The notes below the pieces were generated by a model that had not been told where the DNA came from, did not search any database, and saw only the letters and a list, made by a program, of their open reading frames with translations. A program made the position numbers and the translations under genes. Shown here one piece after another: positions 1 to 9,835 of a DNA stretch of 64,000 nucleotides; the stretch's first letter is position 1; each line of letters opens with the position of its first letter. The stretch is from Paenibacillus sonchi (lineage in GTDB: Bacteria > Bacillota > Bacilli > Paenibacillales > Paenibacillaceae), in NCBI RefSeq assembly GCF_016772475.1, contig NZ_CP068595.1, positions 5,208,001-5,272,000 of the forward strand, written 5' to 3'.

Positions 1-746
1 ATGTGGCTTTATCCAATTCCTATGATCTTATAGCCTGCAGCTCTATGGGCGGGAAAGACTCTACGGCAGTAAGGTTTCTTCTGGAAAAAAGAGTGGATGG
101 AGCTATAGTGCTGGCTCATAATATTACCGATGAAATTCTTCAGGCTGCCGGAAGCTCAAGGTTTCCGATTGTGGTGATGGACAGGCTGATTGCCGGTGAA
201 GGACTGATCAATGTTGTGGTCGACGGAGAGCTGGGAGGCTATAGTGCTACCCGTTATCTGATCGATAAAGGTCATCAGCATATCGCCTACATCAGCGGCC
301 CGGCCAATTCCTATGACAATGCGCTGCGGTATAAGGGGTTTGTACGTGCGATGCGCGAAGCCGGGCTTGAGGAGAAAGCCAAGTGGAAGCTGAACGGCGG
401 ATTTATCCGTGAAGGCGGATATAAGTCCACTAAGATGATGCTGATGCAGGGGGAACTGCCGTCAGCCATCTTTTACGCGAATGATGAAATGGCAGTGGGA
501 GGAATGAAAGCTCTGGAGGAAGGCGGAATTTCCGTGCCGGAGGATATTTCGGTGATCGGTTTTGACGATATCCAGTTGGCTGAATACATCCAGCCCCCGC
601 TGACCACCATCCGTCAGCCGATGTACGAATCCGGTTCTCTGGCCAGCCATCTGCTGTTTCAAATGCTGAACGGAGATACCGTGAACGATTTCTATAAGCT
701 TAAGATTGAACTGGTGGAACGCCAATCCGTCCTGCCTCAGAAGTAA
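1..746 (+). CDS. LacI-family transcriptional regulator, C-terminal part (5' end outside window)
   Basis: The visible 247 codons form the periplasmic-binding-protein-like effector domain of a LacI/GalR repressor. Typical core pieces are visible, such as the VDGAIVLAHN strand, the IVVMDR strand, GHQHIAYISGP, and near the C-terminus SVIGFDDIQLAEYIQPPLTTIRQP, the usual effector-pocket and dimer region. The DNA-binding helix-turn-helix lies upstream of base 1, so the true start is not seen; the frame is open to the window edge. It is followed in the same direction by GH3 and GH94 genes, and two LacI-type palindromes lie between it and the GH3 gene. I infer it is the local repressor of that glycan locus, with a glucan oligosaccharide as likely effector; the ligand itself cannot be read from sequence. 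Confidence 0.9.
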   Translation, partial: VALSNSYDLIACSSMGGKDSTAVRFLLEKRVDGAIVLAHNITDEILQAAGSSRFPIVVMDRLIAGEGLINVVVDGELGGYSATRYLIDKGHQHIAYISGPANSYDNALRYKGFVRAMREAGLEEKAKWKLNGGFIREGGYKSTKMMLMQGELPSAIFYANDEMAVGGMKALEEGGISVPEDISVIGFDDIQLAEYIQPPLTTIRQPMYESGSLASHLLFQMLNGDTVNDFYKLKIELVERQSVLPQK

Positions 747-792
747 TATTTCCAGGTTTCCCGCTAAAAGCGGCGGGTTATCGAAACAAAGC

Positions 793-870
793 GAAACGTT
801 TATGATTTATTTCGATGATATAAGATATAACGCCATATTATAAAAGAGATAGAGAAAGAGAAACGTTTCG
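793..870. promoter_or_regulatory. Paired LacI-type operator sites upstream of the GH3 gene
   Basis: A perfect palindrome GAAACGTTTC sits at 860-869, just upstream of the GH3 ribosome-binding site, and a related GAAACGTTTA at 793-802. The two centres are 67 bp apart, a spacing that would allow looping. Sequences of this kind are bound by LacI-family repressors. The flanking LacI gene makes autonomous control of the locus likely; that is inference. Confidence 0.6.
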
Positions 871-891
871 TTTCATTGGAGGGGGAAACCC

Positions 892-3056
892 ATGACTGAA
901 CATCTGTACCATAAATATGTGAAACATATGACCCTTGAAGAGAAAATTGCCCAGCTGCTGCAGCTGGCTGCCCCTTTTTATGATGAACCGGGGGATGAAT
1001 CGGAGATTACGGGACCCATGGAAGAGCTGGGCATCAAGTATGACACCAAACGTGCAGTTGGCTCTGTACTGGGTATCGCAGGCGCCAGGAAAATGATGGC
1101 TGTGCAGAAAGAACACCTGGCCGGCAGCAGACTCGGTATTCCGCTGCTGTTCATGGCCGATATTGTGCACGGCTTCAAAACGATTTTTCCGATTCCGCTG
1201 GCGATTGGCTGCTCATGGGATCCTGAGCTCGCAGAACAAAGCGCCGGGATTGCAGCGCGTGAGTCAGCGGTATCCGGGCTTCATGTGACCTTTGCCCCGA
1301 TGGTTGATCTGGTCCGCGATGCCCGCTGGGGCCGTGTGATGGAATCCACGGGAGAAGATCCCTATTTGAATGCTGTGTTTGCGAAGGCGTTTGTCCAAGG
1401 GTTTCAGGGGATAATCTTAAGGATGATGTATCCCGTGTAGCGGCCTGTGTGAAGCACTTTGCGGCGTATGGACTGGTCGAAGGCGGCCGTGAGTACAATA
1501 CGGTTGATCTCTCGGAGCGCCAGCTGCGGGAATATTATTTGCCCGCATACAAGGCAGCGGTCGACGCAGGCGTTGAAATGGTAATGACCTCCTTTAATAC
1601 CGTGAATGGCATTCCGGCTACCGGCAACCGCAGCCTAATGCGCGGCTTGCTGCGTGATGAATGGGGCTTCGACGGTGTCGTGATCTCCGACTGGGCAGCG
1701 ATCAAGGAGATCATTGCCCATGGTGCAGCAGAAGATGAAAAAGAAGCTGCCTTCAAAGCAATATCCAGCGGTGTCGACATTGATATGATGACCACCAGCT
1801 ATGTGAACCATTTGCCTGAGCTTGTGGCGGAGGGGCTGGTGGATGAAGCGCTGATCGATGAAGCTGTGCTGCGGATTCTGGCGTTGAAAGAAAAGCTGGG
1901 CTTGTTCGAGAATCCGATGCGCGGAGCAGACCCTGAGCTGGAGCAGCAAATTGTGTACAGCCAAGAACACCGGAAAGTCTCTCAGAGACTGGCTGAGAAA
2001 TCAAGCGTACTGCTCAAGAATGACGGAGTTCTGCCGCTTCAGGCCGGGCAGCGGGTAGCATTGATTGGCCCGTTCGCTGCCAGCGGCGATATTCTCGGCT
2101 GGTGGTCCTGGCAGGGTTCCCAAGAAACTGCGGTGCAGCTTGGCGAATCCATGCAAAAGGTCAGCGGTGATCCCGGCCATGTGGTGATTTCTGAAGGCTG
2201 CAGCATTGACACGATTACTGAAGCAGGACTGGCAGAGGCAGTTAAGGCTGCTGCGGCTGCTGAGATCATTGTGCTGGCGCTGGGTGAATCATCCGAAATG
2301 AGCGGAGAAGGCGGCAGCCGCAGTGATATCCGGCTGCCGGAAGCGCAGCTTGAGCTGGTCCGTGAGATGAAGAAGCTTGGTAAGCCCGTTGTGGCCGTTC
2401 TGTTCAACGGGCGTCCGCTGGATCTGCACGGCGTGTATGATGCGGCGGACGCGGTGCTGGAGGCCTGGTTCCCGGGAAGTGAAGGCGGGGCGGCGCTGGC
2501 GGATATTTTATATGGCAAGGTGAATCCATCCGGACGTCTGTCTATGTCTTTCCCGTATTCGGCAGGTCAGATTCCTGTGTACTACAATGCTTACAATACG
2601 GGCCGGCCGAAACCTGTTGAACACACGGACAACCGATATATTTCACAATATATCGATATTCCTAACGAACCGCTGCTGCCCTTCGGTTTTGGCTTAAGCT
2701 ATACATCCTTTGCCTTTGAAGGCTTCTCACTGTCTTCAGACCTTATGTCCGCGGACCGTCCGCTTGAAGCGAGAGTAACCGTAACGAATACCGGAAGCAT
2801 GGCGGGAACCGAGACTGTACAGCTATACATCCGCGATACGTCCGGCGAGACCGTACGCCCGGTCAAGGAGCTTAAGGACTTCAGACAGGTGCAGCTGCAT
2901 CCTGGAGAGAGCAGGGAGGTTGTCTTCCAAATTGAAGAGTCCCAGCTCCGCTATCACCACAGTGATCTGACATTCAGCAGTGATCCCGGTATGTTCACCG
3001 TATATGTCGGTGCCAATAGCCGTGACACCCAGTCAGCCACGTTCCGCTTAGCATAA
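892..3056 (+). pseudogene. GH3 beta-glucosidase, frameshifted (one base missing near 1407-1410)
   Basis: Two overlapping-in-homology ORFs (892-1440 and 1449-3056) make one glycoside hydrolase family 3 enzyme of 721 residues if one G is restored in the GGGG run at 1407-1410; the corrected length is exactly in frame. Features are the N-terminal TIM barrel with KHFAAYG near residue 188, the catalytic nucleophile Asp in VISDW near residue 267, the alpha/beta sandwich with a GEGGSRSDI-like acid/base region, and a C-terminal fibronectin III-like domain ending in YVGANS. The start at 892 has GGAGGGGG upstream. GH3 enzymes remove terminal glucose from beta-glucosides. Its neighbour is a GH94 phosphorylase resembling 1,2-beta-oligoglucan phosphorylase, so sophorose-type substrates are the best guess. 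There is no signal peptide, so it is probably cytoplasmic. The lesion may be a sequencing error. Confidence 0.88.
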
Positions 3057-3136
3057 TAACCGTGACCTAGATAAGACTGTGAACTTCAAATATAACAGCG
3101 GACTATTACCGCAGCAGATAAGGAAGTGAATAGAAA

Positions 3137-6100
3137 TTGACAACTGCACCAAGTACCAAGCTGTCGATTCAAAAGGGAGATTTAACTTTTACATTTTTGG
3201 AGAGCGGTGACCTGTACCAGGCTTTCGGCGGCAAAATGATGATCAACCAGCTGTTGTCCAGCAGCGTGGACGGAGCACCGGGCAATCTATATGCAAGGCT
3301 TCATCTGTCCGGTGGAATCCAGGCGTTTCCGCTGCTCGGCGTGAAATCTGCCAGCAGGTTCCGCCAGGACGGCGAACGCCTGCTGTGGCAGGGGGAGATC
3401 GCAGCGGATCAGGCTGGTACAGGCCTGGACAACGCGATCCGTTATCAGGTTGTTTTTTCGATGGCGGATAACGGGGTATGGTTCTGGGATGTCACCATCG
3501 ACGGGGCCGGAGTGCCTCTGGATGTGATCTATACCCAGGATGTAGGGATAGCATCCCCCGGCGCTGTTACCAGCAATGAGGCTTATCTGTCCCAATATAT
3601 TGACCATAGCGTTTTTGAAGATACAACAAAAGGCTATGTGGTATGCTCCCGCCAGAACCAGCCGCAGGACGGGAAGTTTCCGTATCTTCAGCAGGGACTG
3701 CTGAACGGCGCTGCGGGTTTTTCCACCGATGGCTTCCAGTTTTTCGGCTTGTCCTACAAAGCGACCAATGAGCCGGAGGCTTTGTCCCGGGCCAAGCTTG
3801 CAAATGAAGTGTACCAGTATGAATTTGCCTTCACCGCGCTGCAGTCTCCGCAGGTCCAGCTGGACGGGCAGGCCCGGTTCACATTCTACGGACTGTTCCG
3901 GGAGGATCACCCGGCTGCAATTACGGAATTGGAGTATAAAGCGTCTGTGCAGGAGGCTTGGCAGCAAGTCCAGTCTTTCGGCAGCATCTCTGCTGAGGGG
4001 GAATGGCTGAACCGTGTATCCGTAAATTCCCGGATCGGTGCTCCGCTGCAGACCCTGCCTCTGACCGATGCCGAGCTGGATGCACTGTTCCCGCACAAGT
4101 TCCAGGAGGAACGGGCAGGCGGCAAGCTTCTGGCCTTCTTCACCGAAGGCTATGAGCATGTGGTGCTCAAAGATAAAGAGCTGCTTGTGGAGCGTCCGCA
4201 CGGCCATATTCTGATGAGCGGGGATAATGCCCGTTTGAACCCCGAAGTTATTACGACAACCTCTTATATGTATGGTATCTTCAATTCACAAGTGGTTATC
4301 GGCAATACCAACTTCAATAAAATGATGTCCAATGCCCGCAGTGCATTGAATATCTTCAAAACTTCGGGACAGCGCATTTATGTATATACAGATGATCAAT
4401 ATCATCTGCTGACCATGCCTTCCCTGTACGAGATCGGCTTCAATTATGTACGCTGGTATTACAAAACGGCCTCGGACACCCTGGTAATTACCAATTACAC
4501 TACCATGGATGAGCCGGAGATCAGACTGCATGTCCGTTCTGCCGGCGGCATCGCTTACCGCTTCCTGATCACTAATCAGATTACCATGAATGTAGCGGAA
4601 TATGAGGTTCCCTATGAAGCAGTTCAGGATGCAGCGGAGGGAACACTGACCTTCCGTGCGGCGAAGTCGGGAACAAGTGCGGAAGTCTACCCTGAACTGG
4701 CCTACCGGATGCAACTGAACGGTGCAGTTTACCGGCTGGGAGATGAGTCCTTCCTGGTGGATGGTCCCGCTCAGGGCAGCGCATCGCTCGTGGTTATGGA
4801 GCTGGAGGCGAGCAAGGAATGGACTCTGACTCTGCAGGGGCTGCTGGAGGGCAAAGAACGTCCGCTTAATCCGGTTTCTTTTGAAACAGAGGTTACGCGG
4901 TACCGTGAATTTTTTGCCGGAGTGATGAATGGCTTCAAGCTGACGCAGCCCGGCGGGGGAGAAGGCGAGCTCTTCAAGGTGAACGCGCTGGCCTGGTGGT
5001 ATACCCACAACATGCTAGTTCACTATTCAGTGCCTCATGGTCTGGAACAGTACGGCGGTGCGGCATGGGGAACCCGTGATGTCTGCCAGGGTCCTGTGGA
5101 ATACTTCCTGGCCACCCACAAATATGAGCAGGTGCGGGAAATCCTGCTGACGGTATTTGCCCATCAGTATGAGGATGACGGCAGCTGGCCGCAATGGTTT
5201 ATGTTCGACAAGTATACGCACATCCAACAGGAGGAGAGCCACGGGGATATCATCGTTTGGCCGCTGAAAGTGCTGGGCGACTATCTGCGGGCGACTCAAG
5301 ATTACGCTGTTCTGGATGTGCAGCTTCCGTATACGCGCAAGCACAGTTTCGATTTTACGGAACAAACCGCTTCGCTGCGTGAACATGCGCTCAAGGAACT
5401 GAATTATATCAAAACTAACTTCCTGCATGATACCTATCTGTCTTCCTACGGCGACGGGGACTGGGACGATACGCTGCAGCCGGCCAATGCCCAGCTTAAG
5501 CAGTACATGGTCAGCAGCTGGACAGTTGCCTTGACGTATCAGACTGTGCTGGGGCTGTCAAATGTTCTGGAGAATGTAGACGCCGCATGGTCTGGAGAGC
5601 TGCGTCAGCTGGCGGAAGGAATCAAGGGAGACTTCAACCGCTATATGCTGGGTACGGATGTGATTCCCGGCTTCCTGTATTTCGAAGATCCGGCTGCTGC
5701 CAAGCTGCTGCTGCATCCTGAAGATAAGGAGACCGGCATCCAGTACCGCCTGCTGCCGATGACCCGCAGCATGATTGGCGAGCTGCTGACTCCGGAGCAG
5801 ATGGAAGAGCACTACAAGCTGATCCAGGAGCAGTTCCTCTGTCCGGACGGTGTGCGTCTGATGAATCACCCGGCACAGTATGCCGGAGGTGTCAGCCTGC
5901 ACTTCAAACGTGCGGAACAGGCGGCGAATTTTGGCCGTGAGATTGGCCTGCAATATGTGCATGCCCATATCCGCTTTGTAGAAGCGATGGCCAAGACCGG
6001 CAAACGGGATCAGGTATGGAAAGGGTTGGCCGTCATTAACCCGATCGGCATCCGTGATGCGGTACCAAATGCGGAACTGCGGCAGAGCAATGCTTATTTC

Positions 6101-6523
6101 AGCAGCTCGGACGGTAAATTCGCCAACCGGTATGAGGCGCAGGAGCGCTTTGCCGGGCTGCGTGACGGTTCCGTTCCGGTCAAAGGCGGCTGGAGAATAT
6201 ATTCCAGCGGTCCGGGGATCTACATGAACCAGCTGATCTCGAATGTGCTGGGCATCCGCGAGGACGGCGGGGATCTGATTATTGATCCGGTATTGCCGGA
6301 CGAACTGGACGGTACCCGTCTGGACTTCGATTACGCCGGTGCGCCTGCGGCGTTTGTCTACCATTGCTCCCAAGGCGTCCTTAGCCACGTCAAGGTGAAC
6401 GGCCAGGAGGTTCAGGCAGAACGGCTGAACAATCCATACCGCTTGGGCGGACTGCGGATCAAGCGGGCCGAATTTGACCGGCTGCGCAGCGCAGAGGGCA
6501 CGGTTGTAGACATTTATATGTAA
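3137..6523 (+). CDS. GH94 glycoside phosphorylase, probable 1,2-beta-oligoglucan phosphorylase
   Basis: This 1128-residue protein has the four-part architecture of GH94 (N-terminal beta-sandwich, helical linker, (alpha/alpha)6 barrel, C-terminal sheet). The barrel motif GDGDWDD at about residues 772-778 contains the general-acid Asp region of cellobiose-phosphorylase-type enzymes. At about 1.1 thousand residues it is much longer than cellobiose phosphorylase (about 800) and matches the length of 1,2-beta-oligoglucan phosphorylase (SOGP), which in Listeria innocua sits beside a GH3 glucosidase, as here. It would phosphorolyse beta-1,2-linked glucooligosaccharides to glucose 1-phosphate in the cytosol. 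The start is TTG at 3137 with AAGGAAGTG upstream. Family is secure; exact linkage specificity is inferred from length and context. Confidence 0.85.
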   Translation: MTTAPSTKLSIQKGDLTFTFLESGDLYQAFGGKMMINQLLSSSVDGAPGNLYARLHLSGGIQAFPLLGVKSASRFRQDGERLLWQGEIAADQAGTGLDNAIRYQVVFSMADNGVWFWDVTIDGAGVPLDVIYTQDVGIASPGAVTSNEAYLSQYIDHSVFEDTTKGYVVCSRQNQPQDGKFPYLQQGLLNGAAGFSTDGFQFFGLSYKATNEPEALSRAKLANEVYQYEFAFTALQSPQVQLDGQARFTFYGLFREDHPAAITELEYKASVQEAWQQVQSFGSISAEGEWLNRVSVNSRIGAPLQTLPLTDAELDALFPHKFQEERAGGKLLAFFTEGYEHVVLKDKELLVERPHGHILMSGDNARLNPEVITTTSYMYGIFNSQVVIGNTNFNKMMSNARSALNIFKTSGQRIYVYTDDQYHLLTMPSLYEIGFNYVRWYYKTASDTLVITNYTTMDEPEIRLHVRSAGGIAYRFLITNQITMNVAEYEVPYEAVQDAAEGTLTFRAAKSGTSAEVYPELAYRMQLNGAVYRLGDESFLVDGPAQGSASLVVMELEASKEWTLTLQGLLEGKERPLNPVSFETEVTRYREFFAGVMNGFKLTQPGGGEGELFKVNALAWWYTHNMLVHYSVPHGLEQYGGAAWGTRDVCQGPVEYFLATHKYEQVREILLTVFAHQYEDDGSWPQWFMFDKYTHIQQEESHGDIIVWPLKVLGDYLRATQDYAVLDVQLPYTRKHSFDFTEQTASLREHALKELNYIKTNFLHDTYLSSYGDGDWDDTLQPANAQLKQYMVSSWTVALTYQTVLGLSNVLENVDAAWSGELRQLAEGIKGDFNRYMLGTDVIPGFLYFEDPAAAKLLLHPEDKETGIQYRLLPMTRSMIGELLTPEQMEEHYKLIQEQFLCPDGVRLMNHPAQYAGGVSLHFKRAEQAANFGREIGLQYVHAHIRFVEAMAKTGKRDQVWKGLAVINPIGIRDAVPNAELRQSNAYFSSSDGKFANRYEAQERFAGLRDGSVPVKGGWRIYSSGPGIYMNQLISNVLGIREDGGDLIIDPVLPDELDGTRLDFDYAGAPAAFVYHCSQGVLSHVKVNGQEVQAERLNNPYRLGGLRIKRAEFDRLRSAEGTVVDIYM

Positions 6524-6553
6524 GCTTAGATAAACCATAAGCACCGCAATTGC

Positions 6554-6620
6554 AAAAAAAGCGGTCAGTGATGCGGACATCCTCAGGTAGGATGCCAGGC
6601 GCTCACTGGCCGCTTTTTAT
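6554..6620. terminator. Bidirectional terminator between GH94 and trpS
   Basis: An A-rich run and AAAGCGGTCAGTGA pair with TCACTGGCCGCTTT about 30 bases later and end in T-rich sequence on both strands. It lies between the convergent GH94 and trpS genes, so it can serve both. Confidence 0.75.
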
Positions 6621-6680
6621 CGTTTTATTTTCTCTTTAAGAATAAGTGCCCCGGCAGAGTCAGCATCAGAGGACACCTCC

Positions 6681-7682
6681 TTACATAGCTGAGGGGCTGA
6701 AATAATCGAGCTTCATCGCTTCACGGACTTCCTTCATCGTCTCTTTGGCGATCCCCTGGGCGTGCTTTGTTCCGGTGATCAGTATTTCGTCCACGAGCTG
6801 CGGCCGCGCGGCATAATAGGCCCGGCGCTCACGCATGGGCGCAATCAGCTGCTCCAATGCCATAGTGATGCGCTCCTTGCAGGCTGAGCAGCCCATGGTT
6901 CCGCGTTCACAGCCTTCGCGTATCTCGGGAAGATGTCCCGGCTGGAAGGCGCTGTGATAAGCATAAATCGGGCAAATCTCCGGGTGTCCCGGATCATTTT
7001 TATGCACACGGGCGGGGTCAGTGAGCGCTCTTTTTATTTTATAGGCGATATCCTCCGCAGTAGAATCAAGCGCGATGGCATTGCCCAGACTTTTACTCAT
7101 CTTTGCATTTCCATCTGTACCTACAAGTCTTGGGGTATTGCTGATCAAAGCCTGGGGTTCTACCAGTATAGGCTGGTACAGCTCGTTGAATCGGCGCACA
7201 ATTCTGCGGGCCAGCTCCAGATGCGGCAGCTGATCGTCTCCCACAGGAATAATCGTTGCCTTGCAGAAGGTGATGTCTGCAGCCTGGCTGACCGGATACC
7301 CCAGGAACCCGTAATACAGTTCGTCAAGTCCCCGGCCTTTGGCTTCAGCCTTAATCGTAGGGTTGTGGCGCAGCGAATTGACGGATACAAACATCGAGAA
7401 ATATATAGTCAGCTCAGCGATTTCGGGAATCATCGACTGAATAAAGATGGTGGACTTCTCCGGGTCAATCCCTGCGGATAAATAATCAAGGGTCATTTCG
7501 CGGATGTGGCTGCGGATCAAGTCCTTTTGTTCAAAGTGGGTCGTCAGCACCTGGACATCGGCCAGAAATACAAAGGATTCATACTCCTCCTGTAAAAGCA
7601 CCCGGTTCTGCAGACTGCCGACATAATGGCCAAGGTGGAGCTTTCCGGTCACCCGGTCTCCTGTCAATACACGTTCTGTCAT
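6681..7682 (-). CDS. trpS: Tryptophanyl-tRNA synthetase
   Basis: This 333-residue class I synthetase charges tRNA-Trp with tryptophan using ATP in the cytosol. The HxGH signature is at residues 16-19 (HLGH) and the KMSKS loop at 194-198. The C-terminal half also carries a CERGTMGCSACKER segment, as seen in a subset of bacterial TrpRS that bind a metal cluster; that comparison is tentative. An ORF extends 27 codons further upstream, but AGGAGG lies eight bases before the ATG at 7682 and the protein then starts MTERVLTGDRVTG, the expected N-terminus. Expression is probably controlled by the T-box leader just upstream, which has UGG specifier candidates. It is monocistronic. Confidence 0.96.
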   Translation of the reverse strand: MTERVLTGDRVTGKLHLGHYVGSLQNRVLLQEEYESFVFLADVQVLTTHFEQKDLIRSHIREMTLDYLSAGIDPEKSTIFIQSMIPEIAELTIYFSMFVSVNSLRHNPTIKAEAKGRGLDELYYGFLGYPVSQAADITFCKATIIPVGDDQLPHLELARRIVRRFNELYQPILVEPQALISNTPRLVGTDGNAKMSKSLGNAIALDSTAEDIAYKIKRALTDPARVHKNDPGHPEICPIYAYHSAFQPGHLPEIREGCERGTMGCSACKERITMALEQLIAPMRERRAYYAARPQLVDEILITGTKHAQGIAKETMKEVREAMKLDYFSPSAM

Positions 7683-7794
7683 AAGTGAACATCCTCCTAA
7701 ATTCGTTGTATACCTTCCTGAGAAGCTTGTGAAATTGAGCTGTGATCCGCCGCCACCAGCCATCCTCCATGGCCATCACCCCCTTAAAAACAAA

Positions 7795-8090
7795 ATAACC
7801 CCGTCCGATAAGGACGAGGTTGTCGCTGTGCCACCTTAAATGACCGTTAAGCTGCACACAGGTGCAGACTTTCCAGCCTTCGCATTACGGTGCGGAGATA
7901 CTGTAACTCAACATCTCGAGACCGTTCCCGTGATAACGGCGGGACTCCCGGCATTTCCCTACTACACCCTCTAAAGGTGGTTCGGAAAAGCAACTCCAAA
8001 GGCCATTCGAGCATATCCCGGACACCGGTTCACAGCAACCACCGGCTCTCTGCAAGTCCAAGCGTAATATGTCTACTTACCCTTTTTCAG
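7795..8090 (-). ncRNA. T-box riboswitch leader of trpS (Trp specifier)
   Basis: Read on the minus strand, the leader has an AGUA-containing start of stem I (GGGTAAGTAGAC), a GA-rich AGAGAGCCGGTGG apical section, and then CUCGAAUGGCC with a UGG triplet (forward 8003-8005) in the position of the specifier loop. A second UGG lies a few bases on. Further down are the T-box core AAGGTGGCACAGCGAC (7822-7837) and an intrinsic terminator AACCTCGTCC/GGACGGGGTT followed by ATTTTG (about 7791-7821). Uncharged tRNA-Trp would favour the antiterminator and trpS transcription. UGG agrees with the gene controlled. Confidence 0.92.
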
Positions 8091-8144
8091 CGTTGTTCTG
8101 CTATATGGGGAATGTTACCTTATGAAGCCGGGTTCGTCAAGGAT

Positions 8145-8179
8145 GAAAAAAGCCGAAGCTTCAATCGAAGCTCCGGCTG
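8145..8179 (-). terminator. Terminator of the DUF5050-like gene
   Basis: On the minus strand AGCCGGAGCTTC and GAAGCTTCGGCT form a 12-bp stem with an ATTG-type loop, followed by TTTTTTC. It lies about 35 bases after the stop codon at 8215. Confidence 0.85.
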
Positions 8180-8214
8180 ACGGGATGTTACGTGTTATGA
8201 GGATTTGGATGATT

Positions 8215-9521
8215 TTAGTTGCTGGAAATGGTATAAATCTCAGTCACAGGTCCATCAGAGAGCTTCAACTTCGTTTTGCCGTCGGCGCTCATCTTATAAA
8301 GGCACTCGTTATCTTCTCCATTAAAATAGTAAATGCCTGTTGCACTTTCATAGATAGCGCTGTTATCCCAAGTCACACCGTTCAATTTGGTTAAGGTGAG
8401 ATCTGCATTCAGAGCGAAAGTTCCGCTTGCTGCAAAAAGCACGACTTGACCGGCGGCTGTGCCATTCTGTACCTTAAACAGATTCGTCACATTTGTTAAT
8501 GCGATCGGTTTCGTGCTGGTTACTTTACCGTTTGCTACAGTGCTGATGGAGGCTTTTCCATTGCCATCGACATAGGCAAATTTGTTTCCGCCCATTTCTG
8601 TAATACCAACAATCCCAGTCTGGCTCAGTTGAAAAATCTTTCCGGATTTATCAATTGCATACCCTTTGCTCTTGGAGTATACGTAATTATCATCGTCATC
8701 TACCGTGATGCCTTTATTGTAAATATAGTAGTTATTGGTCCAAAAACCTGAGTAGGTGGCGTTCGCATCCAGCGGGTTATTGGCATTTACTGCTTTGGGA
8801 TTTCCGCCGTTCAGCGGAAGGGTGTACAGAACCATAGAGTTGAGGGAGTAATAAGTTTCTGCCGGCTTAATATCGACCATTACAGAGGTTCCTGTAGGAG
8901 TTGAATAGATATAATCAGAAGATGGAATGGCGCCTTGGGCAATAAATTGCACGTTTCCGCTGCCGTCCCGGGACTTCGAGGCTGCCCAGGTGTTGGTTCC
9001 ATTCTTCAATACATTATAGTAAATGCGCCCGTTCACTACAAAGAATCCGGGAATTCCGTATCTGCATTATTGGCGATTTGCTTGATCTGGCTGTCATCTG
9101 CCGCATTGGCCGGTGAGCGGTAGATCACGCCTTTATCATCCAGGAAATACAGGTAATCTCCCTCAATCTGGTAAAACAATATGTTCTTATCCCCTGCAAA
9201 GCTGCTGATCAGCGCATTATTTTCCGTCAGAGACAGGCGCTGCAGTTTGGATAAGTCATCACTTTCAAAAAAATACAAGTATTTGCTTGTTGCCTCCAAA
9301 TAGTCTCCCGAGAAATTCTCGGAGAGCTTCTGGGCAGTCCCGCCAGCGGTCGGTACACGGTATAAAGCATCTTCCGAATTGTAATAAACATACCCATTCC
9401 CGGCAGCAGCTGCCGTAGCATGCGGAGTCATCTTTCCTGACCCTAGAACTCCGCCGCCAATCAATACACCTGCAAGCAGCGTAAGCCCTATTCTTGTGAT
9501 TAACCTTTGAATCTTCTTCAT
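8215..9521 (-). pseudogene. Secreted DUF5050-like beta-propeller protein, frameshifted near 9051-9056
   Basis: Two ORFs (9036-9521 and 8215-9036) join into one 435-residue protein if one base is added in GGAATTCC at about 9051-9056; the second frame reads GFFVVNGRIYYNV straight through the break. The N-terminus MKKIQRLITRIGLTLLAGVLIGGGVLG is a signal peptide or membrane anchor. The rest is a series of repeated units of the form YVYYNSEDALYRVP, YLYFLDDKGVIYRSP and IYYFNGEDNECLYKM, the pattern of DUF5050 proteins, which probably fold as beta-propellers. The protein would be outside the cell or on its surface; its ligand is unknown. It diverges from the secreted protein at 9836 and a hairpin terminator follows. 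The break may be a sequencing error. Confidence 0.75.
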
Positions 9522-9835
9522 TTGACGACTCCTCTGTAGATGATATGGTGGAACTAAAACAATACCTAATAAAGATATCGGATTTGGGAGTGGAAAATAT
9601 ATGAAGCGAAAGAACCATTATTTTACGCTCATACTAATTGCTTTGTGCATTTGGAAAGAGCCGAAAGACATGCATAATTATGCAAATACAAAAATGCCCC
9701 AAAAGCTGTAAATCAAAGCCCAAGGGGGGATAACCGCTGAGCTTGCGGCAGGCTGTAAGGCCTGATCAAGAACCGGAAGGGATTTGCTGCAGGTTGTCGA
9801 ATCTTTACTTCTTGAGAAAAGAAACGAGGATGGCG
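9522..9835. promoter_or_regulatory. Divergent promoter region with a 14-bp palindrome
   Basis: These 314 bases separate two divergent genes for secreted proteins and hold no convincing gene. TGCATAATTATGCA at 9671-9684 is a perfect palindrome and a candidate operator. Small hairpins follow near the rightward gene: CCGC/GCGG at 9734-9748 and CAGG/CCTG at 9749-9764. They match no riboswitch I recognise. Confidence 0.35.

Noticed and set aside
3287..4207. 306-codon antisense ORF inside the GH94 gene
   Set aside because: Shadow of a GC-rich coding frame; no ribosome-binding site or recognisable motif.
9700..9820. Leader before the glycan-binding protein as a c-di-AMP or c-di-GMP riboswitch
   Set aside because: Two tiny hairpins are present, but none of the conserved core sequences of those classes could be aligned.
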